Assembly: GCF_900141745.1 (NCBI RefSeq)
Contig: NZ_FSRM01000001.1
Span: 4,340,001-4,404,000 of the forward strand
Length of the DNA: 64,000 nt
Origin: Paraburkholderia phenazinium
Lineage (GTDB): Bacteria > Pseudomonadota > Gammaproteobacteria > Burkholderiales > Burkholderiaceae
Reading direction: 5' to 3'
Positions 57,663-64,000 of this stretch are shown here, piece by piece. The notes beneath the pieces were generated by a model. The model worked only from the letters and a program-made list of their open reading frames with translations, did no database searches and was not told where the DNA came from. The first letter of the stretch is position 1. Every line of letters begins with the position of its first letter. The position numbers and the translations under genes are program-made.

Positions 57663-59348
57663 TCAGACGAGACCCACGACAAGCGGCCCAAGCAGGGTCA
57701 GCGCCACATTGGCGATCGCATAAGTGATGGCGAACGGCACGGTGGGCACGGCGCTCTCCGCCTTGTCGAGCACACCGCCGAACGCGGGGTTCGCACTGCG
57801 CGAGCCGGACAGTGCACCGGCCAGAATCGCGGCGTTCCGGTAACCGAGCACGTAGCGGCCGAACAGCATCGTCAGCAGCAGCGGGAATAGCGTGACGAAC
57901 ACGCCGAGCAGGAAGATCGTCATGCCGCTCTGCTTGACCGTGACCACTGCCTGCAAACCGGAGTTCAGGCCCACGACCGCGACGAACGCGGCGAGGCCGA
58001 AGTCCTTCAGCAATTGCGAGGCAGCCGAGGGCAGCACGCCGTACATCGGATGCTTGCCGCGCATCCAGCCGAACAGCAGGCCGGCCAGCAGGCAACCGCC
58101 GCCCGAGCCAAGCGTCAGCGGAATGCCGCCCACATCGAGCACAACCAGACCGATCAGCAAACCGAGTACGAGGCCCACGCCCATGTAGATAAAGTCAGTC
58201 TTGTTGCTGTACGGCAGTTCGTAGCCGGCAGCATCGACCGCACGTTTGGTGTCTTTCGGCGAGCCGTAAAACGTGATCACGTCGCCGTGTTCAAGCCGGG
58301 TTTCCGGCAGGATGGGCAGCGGCTGGCCGGCACGCGTCGCGCCCTCGATATACACGCCGTGACGCAGATCGCGATCCACGTTCTGGCGCACTTCCGCGAT
58401 CGTGGTGTGATTCATGCCCTTGCGTGTGAACACGCCCTGACGGGTCTGCATCACGATGCTGACGCCCTCGGTTTCCGCGAGTTCGTCGCCGATCAGATTC
58501 CACAGGCCGACCACGCCTTCGCGGCGCCCTACTACCAGCACCACGTCATCCGCTTCGAGCACGAGATCCGGAGCCGGCTCGAGCGCCTTGCCGCCACGCC
58601 GGACGCGCTCGATCGTGATCATGTCTTTCTGCGCCAGTTCGATCTCGGAGACTTTGCGACCCGCGCCCGTCCCCACCCGGTACGCGCGCCCTACGACCTC
58701 CGGCAACGCTGACAGTTGCCCCGCTGCCTGTGCCGGCGCATTGCCGGCCAACTCCTTTTCGGCCTCGATCGACGCCTCGCGCAAGCCCTGCCCCATGAAC
58801 TTCGGCAAGATATTCACGCAGACGATGATCGCCCCCAAGGAGCCGAACACATAGGTAACGGCATAGGCAATTGCCACGTCGGATTGCAGCGACTTGATCT
58901 GATCGAGCGGTAAATCAAGCCGCGCGATCGCGTCACCCGCTGTGCCGATGATGGCCGACTGGGTCAACGCACCGCCCGCGAGCCCTGCCGCGAGCCCCTT
59001 GTTGAGGTGAAAAAGCTTCGCACACACAATGACCGTGATCAGCGCCGATACGGCCAGGAAAATCGCCATCGCGATCTCGCGCAGCGTCTTGCGATTGAGC
59101 GAGTTGAAGAAGCCCGGTCCGGAGTCGTAGCCGACCGCATAAATGAACACGGCGAACATCACGGACTTCACCCCATTGTCGATCGTGACCCCGGCCTGAC
59201 TGATCACCACCGCGGCAAGCAGCGAACCGCCCACACCGCCCAACTGGAACTTGCCGAAATTGATCTGGCCGACGTAGTAGCCCACTGCCAGGGAAAGAAA
59301 CAACGCGATCTCAGGTGACTTATGAAAGATGTTGTGTAGCCAGTCCAT
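57663..59348 (-). CDS. aspT: AspT-family aspartate:alanine antiporter (copy 1)
   Basis: A 561-residue membrane exchanger of the AAE family. Two blocks of about five helices flank a cytoplasmic region with two RCK_C domains (AYRVGTGAGRKVSEIE and EVRQNVDRDLRHGVYIE). The second block ends with ALSGSRSANPAFGG, the family's transport motif. It would take in aspartate and release alanine, a charge-moving exchange that with decarboxylation builds proton-motive force. It lies 121 bases before asdA. Confidence 0.92.
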   Translation of the reverse strand: MDWLHNIFHKSPEIALFLSLAVGYYVGQINFGKFQLGGVGGSLLAAVVISQAGVTIDNGVKSVMFAVFIYAVGYDSGPGFFNSLNRKTLREIAMAIFLAVSALITVIVCAKLFHLNKGLAAGLAGGALTQSAIIGTAGDAIARLDLPLDQIKSLQSDVAIAYAVTYVFGSLGAIIVCVNILPKFMGQGLREASIEAEKELAGNAPAQAAGQLSALPEVVGRAYRVGTGAGRKVSEIELAQKDMITIERVRRGGKALEPAPDLVLEADDVVLVVGRREGVVGLWNLIGDELAETEGVSIVMQTRQGVFTRKGMNHTTIAEVRQNVDRDLRHGVYIEGATRAGQPLPILPETRLEHGDVITFYGSPKDTKRAVDAAGYELPYSNKTDFIYMGVGLVLGLLIGLVVLDVGGIPLTLGSGGGCLLAGLLFGWMRGKHPMYGVLPSAASQLLKDFGLAAFVAVVGLNSGLQAVVTVKQSGMTIFLLGVFVTLFPLLLTMLFGRYVLGYRNAAILAGALSGSRSANPAFGGVLDKAESAVPTVPFAITYAIANVALTLLGPLVVGLV

Positions 59349-59561
59349 CTTGCCCTCGCAATAAATATTGACCGGACTGCCCGGTGTGATGGCCGATGGA
59401 AGTCAACGTTGCTGCACTCCCATCTGCGCCCTTGATTGCGCTAGCCATGCGCCAAACCTGCCCCGCGCGTCATACACCGCGCATTCGTGCGATGCGCTTT
59501 CGTGCACCGCGCGGCATCCGTTCCATGCGCGGCGTCTGTGCTGCTATTGCTGTCACTGTGC

Positions 59562-61244
59562 TTATCCGAACTTGCCCGCAAGGCCGACGACCACCGGCCC
59601 CATCAACGGCAGCAGAATGTTGGAAAGTGCGTAGGTGATCGTGTAGCCGATCACCGGCGTCGAATTACCGGTGACGCCGACCAGCGCGCTGATGGCCGGC
59701 GTGCTGCACTGCTGCCCGGCGATCGCACCGAGCAACATGGGGGCATCCAGTTTGAGAAACATGCGACCGATCCACAGCGACAGCAGCCCAGGAATCAGCA
59801 CCATCAGGATCCCTACGAACGGCAACGCGACGCCGTATTCGCGAACCAGCTTGATCGCATCCGGCCCAGCTGAAAGACCGACCGCAGCAATAAAGGTGGC
59901 AAGACCGAAGTCCTTCAGGATCTGCGCGGCGGCGGACGGCAACGAGCCTATCAGCGGATAGCGCGAGCGGATCCAGCCGAACAGCAAACCGGACAGCAGG
60001 CAGCCGCCTCCTGTACCCAATGCAACCGAAACACCGCCGATCCGGCCGCCCAGATGTCCGATCGCCATGCCGGCCAACACGCCCAGTCCGAGATAGACGA
60101 AATCCGTTTTCTGGGTAGGCGGCAGCACATAGCCGAGCTGACGCGCACCGCGCGCCACATCCGCCTTCGCGCCAACCAGGGTCAGCACGTCACCGCGGTT
60201 CAGTTCGGTACCGGGTAGGGCAGGAATCCGCGTTTCGAGACGTGTTACCGCGGCGATGTAGACACCTCGCCCTTGCTCCGGTCCCGCCTGTTCGCGCAGT
60301 TGGGCAACGCTTTGCCCGTGCACCTCGCGCCGCGTCAACACCACGTCCACGCGCTCGACCGGCAGCGCGCCAAAGCGCGCATCAGCGACCTCCGTGCCGA
60401 TTGCCGCAGCCGCCGCGACTAGCGCCTCGCGGCGGCCGGCCACCAGCACGAGATCGTCGGCTGCCAGCAGCACACCAGGGGCGATGGCCACACTCGCGCC
60501 GTTCCGGTCGACCTGTTCGACTGTCAGATTGGAACCGTAACGCTGTTCGAGCACCCCGATCGACAATCCCGCTGCGGGACCGACGCGAAACGCCCGCCCC
60601 ACCAAAGCAGGCGCACCCATCCGTTGTCCTTCGTCTAGCGCACCGTCACCGCCGAGCTTGTGCCACACGCGTTCCGCTTCTTCGCGCAAATTGACGCGCA
60701 GCAGCAGCGGCGCAAACTGGCTCGTAAACAGCACGATTGTGATCAGGCCAAACAGGTAGCTGACGCTATAGGCGGTCACGATGTTGGCTTGCAGACGCGC
60801 CGTTTCGGCGTCGGCAAGACCAAGTTTGGAGATCGCCTCGGAAGCCGTGCCGATCACTGCCGACTCCGTGGCAGCGCCCGCCAGTAACCCGGCGGCGGTA
60901 CCCGCATCGAGACGCAGCGCGAACACCGCGACCATGATGAGGATCAGCACGGAAACGATTTCGACTATCGACAGCAGTCCATAGCGCCAGCCACGTCCGA
61001 TGTTGGCGAAAAACTGCGGACCGCCGGTGAAGCCCAGCGCGAAGATGAACAATGCAAAAGCGATATTTTTCAGATCGGGCGCGAGGCGGGCGCCGGTTTG
61101 ACCCAACAGTAGCGCCACGATCAACGTACCGCAGACACCGCCAAGCTGAATGGGTCCGATCTTGAATGAGCCAATGAAATATCCGAGCGCAAGGCTCGCG
61201 AACAACGCGATTTCCGGTTGCGACCTGAGCAATTCGCCGATCAT
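59562..61244 (-). CDS. aspT: AspT-family aspartate:alanine antiporter (copy 2)
   Basis: A 560-residue paralogue of copy 1 with the same order of helices and two RCK_C domains (GRAFRVGPAAGLSIGVLE; AQLREQAGPEQGRGVYI). Its transport motif reads AIAGQQCSTPAISAL, different from GSRSANPA in copy 1. The two may form a heteromer or differ in substrate, such as aspartate versus another acid. First gene of the minus-strand group, 213 bases before copy 1. Confidence 0.9.
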   Translation of the reverse strand: MIGELLRSQPEIALFASLALGYFIGSFKIGPIQLGGVCGTLIVALLLGQTGARLAPDLKNIAFALFIFALGFTGGPQFFANIGRGWRYGLLSIVEIVSVLILIMVAVFALRLDAGTAAGLLAGAATESAVIGTASEAISKLGLADAETARLQANIVTAYSVSYLFGLITIVLFTSQFAPLLLRVNLREEAERVWHKLGGDGALDEGQRMGAPALVGRAFRVGPAAGLSIGVLEQRYGSNLTVEQVDRNGASVAIAPGVLLAADDLVLVAGRREALVAAAAAIGTEVADARFGALPVERVDVVLTRREVHGQSVAQLREQAGPEQGRGVYIAAVTRLETRIPALPGTELNRGDVLTLVGAKADVARGARQLGYVLPPTQKTDFVYLGLGVLAGMAIGHLGGRIGGVSVALGTGGGCLLSGLLFGWIRSRYPLIGSLPSAAAQILKDFGLATFIAAVGLSAGPDAIKLVREYGVALPFVGILMVLIPGLLSLWIGRMFLKLDAPMLLGAIAGQQCSTPAISALVGVTGNSTPVIGYTITYALSNILLPLMGPVVVGLAGKFG

Positions 61245-61789
61245 GTTCCGGTTCGTCTCTTTACGGTGAATTCAGAATATTTATGAGAAAAAATAGCCTT
61301 GAAATTCTCAAAAGCCCATTTCGGGATATTTTTGAGCCAGGACGAGCTACTACATCAAAGGGGCGCAACATCCACCATTCGATTCAGGTTTTATTGCACC
61401 TTCGTGACGGGCCATGAAGACGTTTAACGCCGTCATGCGGCAGCGCGGTGAAGACGTGCAGTAAAGCTCATATTGACGACACGCATCGATTGCCTCGTGA
61501 AGTGGCCCAACACCTTATGCAAAGGTTATGGGCATGATTGCACCGTCGAATTGTTTGACTAATTCAGAATAATTCCGCCAATCCCTAATTCATTACAGAC
61601 AGGTGGCGGAATGTACACACTTCCAAATTCAGCATGCCTTATCAATAAATATTGTAATTTTTTGAAATAGTCAATATTATTTTCAACAGAAGACGCAAGA
61701 CCAGGATCCCGGGCGATTCCGAGTTGGCCCGCATGCCGCTACGTGGCTCATAACGTGGCCTTCCAACAAATACACGAGGGCGGTTTTCA
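61245..61789. other. AT-rich divergent regulatory region of the aspartate operon
   Basis: About 545 bases, markedly richer in AT than its neighbours. It holds similar AATTCAGAAT sequences near 61269 and 61561, an inverted repeat at 61573-61611, and two related ATTT(A/T)TGAG elements near 61277 and 61328. It separates the aspartate operon from its likely LysR regulator. No gene seen. Confidence 0.6.
61573..61611. promoter_or_regulatory. Inverted repeat in the aspartate-operon control region
   Basis: TTCCGCCA at 61573-61580 and TGGCGGAA at 61604-61611 form an 8-bp inverted repeat with a 23-base gap. Probably a regulator site or a leader hairpin. Confidence 0.45.
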
Positions 61790-62866
61790 ATGAACCAGAT
61801 TCATGCAATGCGCGTTTTCGTCAGGGTGGCCGAGACTGAGAGCTTTCGCCGCGCCGCCCAGCAACTCGAGGTGTCGAACGCGCTGGTCACGCGCGCCATC
61901 GCCACGCTCGAAGCTCATCTGAAAACCCGGCTCATCAATCGGACCACCCGCAATGTCGCCCTGACCGAGGCCGGCACGCGATACCTCGAAGGATGCCGTG
62001 GGCTGCTGGAAGAACTGGACCGTCTGGAAACCGCATTGGGCGATACCCAGGCCGAGCCTGGCGGTACGTTGCGCCTCGTCGCTTCCGGTGCGCTCTCGCT
62101 GCTTTCGCTGACACCCTTGCTCGACAGCTTTCGCAGGCTGTATCCGAAGATCAAGGTGCGGCTCACGCTGACCGACCGGCGCGTCGACCTGATTGAAGAT
62201 GGGTACGACGTCGGTATCGTCACCGGCTTCACGGCACCAAGCCACGATCTGGTCGAACGGCCAATCGGCACGCATTCGCTGGTGGTCTGCGCGGCGCCTG
62301 CGTATCTCGCCGAGCACGGCGAGCCGCAACTGCCCGAACAACTGGCATTGCAAGCGTTTGTCGCGCTGCCATCGGAGCAAGGCAGCATCACCTGGCATTT
62401 CAGTGGGCCTTCGCATCGCACCGAAGAGATCACACTTCAACCGGTGTATTCCGTCAACAACGCGCAGATGGTGCGGCTTGGGGTGCTGGCCGGTATGGGC
62501 ATTGCGATCCTGCCATGGCAGATGGTGGCCGACGATCTCGCCGCCGGTACCTTGAAGCGAATCATGGCGGATCATCGCGTGGACGATCCCGACCTCAAGG
62601 TGTCGATCGTGTATCCGAACCGGCAGTTCCTGCCGGCGAGGACACGCTCGTTCGTGGAGCATACGCTCCAACATTTCAGCCGTGTGGCGGCAGGCCCGTG
62701 GGACCCATCCGACGCCGCAGACGTCGCAGGTATTGCGGACGCCGCCGTCGACGCCTCACGCATGCCGGACACGAATGGCGTATCCATGCCGGAACCGCCA
62801 GCACAGACGCCACCACCCATGGCGAAAGAAATGCGCACCGGTCTGCATGCGCCGCGGGGGGCTTAA
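61790..62866 (+). CDS. LysR-family regulator with C-terminal extension
   Basis: A 358-residue LysR regulator of the DNA-binding AaeR/DmlR-like group (ESFRRAAQQLEVSNALVTRAI helix-turn-helix region; LVERPIGTHSLVVCAAPAYL effector region). The usual fold ends near residue 300; a further 55 Ala/Pro-rich residues follow, which is unusual. GAGG precedes the ATG. Its divergent position to the aspT-aspT-asdA group makes it their likely regulator. Confidence 0.9.
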   Translation: MNQIHAMRVFVRVAETESFRRAAQQLEVSNALVTRAIATLEAHLKTRLINRTTRNVALTEAGTRYLEGCRGLLEELDRLETALGDTQAEPGGTLRLVASGALSLLSLTPLLDSFRRLYPKIKVRLTLTDRRVDLIEDGYDVGIVTGFTAPSHDLVERPIGTHSLVVCAAPAYLAEHGEPQLPEQLALQAFVALPSEQGSITWHFSGPSHRTEEITLQPVYSVNNAQMVRLGVLAGMGIAILPWQMVADDLAAGTLKRIMADHRVDDPDLKVSIVYPNRQFLPARTRSFVEHTLQHFSRVAAGPWDPSDAADVAGIADAAVDASRMPDTNGVSMPEPPAQTPPPMAKEMRTGLHAPRGA

Positions 62867-62896
62867 ACTATCGGCATCCCGTCGGTGGAGGCTCCC

Positions 62897-63895
62897 ATGC
62901 GCATGATCCTGTTTAGTAGCCGTCAGTACGACAGCGAGACATTTCGCGAAGCGAACACCGCGCATGGGTACGATCTGCACTTTCAGGAGTCGCATCTCGA
63001 CGCGGAAACCGCCGTGCTGGCAGACGGCTTCGAGGTGGTCTGCCCGTTCGTCAACGACTGTGCCGACGCAGCGGTTCTGGAGCGGCTGCATGCCGGCGGC
63101 ACGCGCCTGATCGCACTGCGTTCGGCAGGCTTCAATCACGTCGACCTGGCTGCGGCTGAACGCCTGGGCATCACCGTGGTGCGCGTACCGGCCTATTCGC
63201 CGTATGCCGTCGCCGAACATGCGGTGGGGCTGATTCTCGCCCTCAACAGGCGCCTGCCGCGCGCCGCAGCGCGAACCCGCGAAGGCGACTTTTCGCTGCA
63301 TGGGTTGCTCGGTTTCGACCTGCATGGCAAGACGGTCGGCGTGGTCGGCACCGGCATGATCGGCCGGGTGTTCGGGCGCATCATGGCCGGCTTCGGCATG
63401 CAGATCCTCGCATACGACCCCGGCACACCCGCAGAGGATCTGCTGGCGCTTGGCGCGCGCTACGTGCCGCTCGACACGCTGCTTGCCGAAAGCGATGTCG
63501 TCAGTCTGCACTGTCCGCTGGTGCCAGACACTTACCATCTGATCGACGATAGCGCGCTGGCCAAAATGAAGTGCGGCTCGATGCTGATCAACACGGGCCG
63601 GGGCGGCCTCGTTGAAAGCAATGCGCTGGTCGGCGCGCTCAAGAGCGGCCAGCTCGGCAACCTGGGGCTCGACGTCTACGAGGAAGAAGGCGGCCTGTTC
63701 TTCGAGGACCATTCCAACCGGCCACTGCAGGACGACGTGCTGGCGCGCCTCCTGATGTTCCCGAACGTGATCGTCACGGCTCATCAGGCGTTCTTCACCC
63801 GCGAGGCGATGAACGAGATCGCGCAGACGACACTCGGCAACGTGGCCGCATGGCTCGCCGGTACGCCGCGCAACATGGTGCAGGCGCGCGGCTAG
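62897..63895 (+). CDS. ldhA: D-2-hydroxyacid dehydrogenase, LdhA-like D-lactate dehydrogenase
   Basis: A 332-residue NAD-dependent dehydrogenase. The cofactor motif is VGVVGTGMIGRVFG; catalytic Arg, Glu and His fall in ALRSAGFNHVDL, GLDVYEEEGGLFF and VTAHQAFFT. These are the LdhA variants, so it should reduce pyruvate to D-lactate. ATG 62897 follows GTGGAGG. It lies 30 bases after the LysR gene, so the two may be cotranscribed. Confidence 0.92.
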   Translation: MRMILFSSRQYDSETFREANTAHGYDLHFQESHLDAETAVLADGFEVVCPFVNDCADAAVLERLHAGGTRLIALRSAGFNHVDLAAAERLGITVVRVPAYSPYAVAEHAVGLILALNRRLPRAAARTREGDFSLHGLLGFDLHGKTVGVVGTGMIGRVFGRIMAGFGMQILAYDPGTPAEDLLALGARYVPLDTLLAESDVVSLHCPLVPDTYHLIDDSALAKMKCGSMLINTGRGGLVESNALVGALKSGQLGNLGLDVYEEEGGLFFEDHSNRPLQDDVLARLLMFPNVIVTAHQAFFTREAMNEIAQTTLGNVAAWLAGTPRNMVQARG

Positions 63896-64000
63896 CGCCC
63901 TCGCCCATCCATCGCAGTGCGAACCGCCGTGCGCGCGTCGTCCGCGGCGCCGCATACTTCACGCAGCAACGCGACTTCGCGCTCGTGGACTTCTACCGGA
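63892..64000 (-). CDS. C-terminal end of an unidentified protein (cut by window edge)
   Basis: A frame open from the right edge ends with VEVHEREVALLREVCGAADD and a short basic tail, with a strong coding third-position pattern. Its TAG overlaps the ldhA stop on the opposite strand. The family cannot be told from 35 residues. Confidence 0.55.
   Translation of the reverse strand, partial: PVEVHEREVALLREVCGAADDARTAVRTAMDGRGR

Overview
The window looks like a chromosome segment of a Burkholderiales bacterium, most likely Paraburkholderia or Burkholderia. The DNA is GC-rich with strong GC bias at third codon positions, which also throws up long shadow frames opposite real genes. Gene content fits: a Tad locus, molybdoenzyme genes, LysE and TauE exporters, monomeric isocitrate dehydrogenase and small Burkholderia-type proteins. 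I found no tRNA, rRNA, CRISPR array, transposase or integrase.

Layout. 1-2015: the end of a MetR-like LysR regulator, a beta-propeller lipoprotein and a two-domain molybdenum-binding protein. 2016-3234: a 1.2 kb leader with a sigma-54-like promoter candidate. 3235-14714: a complete-looking Tad (Flp pilus) operon in the order flp-tadV-rcpC-rcpA-small lipoprotein-tadZ-tadA-tadB-tadC-tadE-tadF-tadG; a recognisable TadD is missing. 14756-17999 (minus): a small unknown protein, a GT9 glycosyltransferase, a P-loop sulfotransferase-like protein and a YbjQ-family protein, possibly a surface-glycan module. 18502-20177: a DUF3311 protein plus a Na+/solute symporter.

20285-29000: a polyketide-cyclase/SRPBCC-fold protein, two tandem paralogous secreted S9 peptidases, a glutathione S-transferase divergent from a stand-alone LanC-like zinc protein, a membrane protein, and a 75-residue protein followed by a six-copy 14-bp tandem repeat. 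29096-36722: monomeric icd, a TetR/SDR divergent pair with a clear inverted repeat, oligopeptidase A, a GNAT acetyltransferase and a cupin. 36988-40911: a lipoprotein, a secreted protein and a lytic transglycosylase, then small and low-complexity proteins including a zinc-ribbon membrane protein.

41035-47781: LysE and TauE exporters, a small hypothetical, a BON-domain protein, a membrane-anchored TAXI solute-binding protein with no TRAP permease beside it, a 2-hydroxychromene-2-carboxylate isomerase-like protein and a LysR regulator. 47809-55658: purine catabolism, with xdhA-xdhB and an apparently N-terminally truncated xdhC, an MFS exporter, a DUF6900-like protein and a PucG-like class V aminotransferase. 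55892-61244 (minus): two tandem AspT-type antiporters followed by aspartate 4-decarboxylase. By analogy with characterised AspD-AspT pairs, this could take up aspartate, decarboxylate it and expel alanine, consuming a proton and building proton-motive force. A divergent LysR regulator and a D-lactate dehydrogenase close the window.

Most of the window is recognisable biology. The parts least explained by known families are the LanC-like/GST pair, the sulfotransferase cluster beside the Tad locus, the short XdhC, the TAXI orphan and several short-period tandem repeats. I did not find a clearly new multi-gene system.
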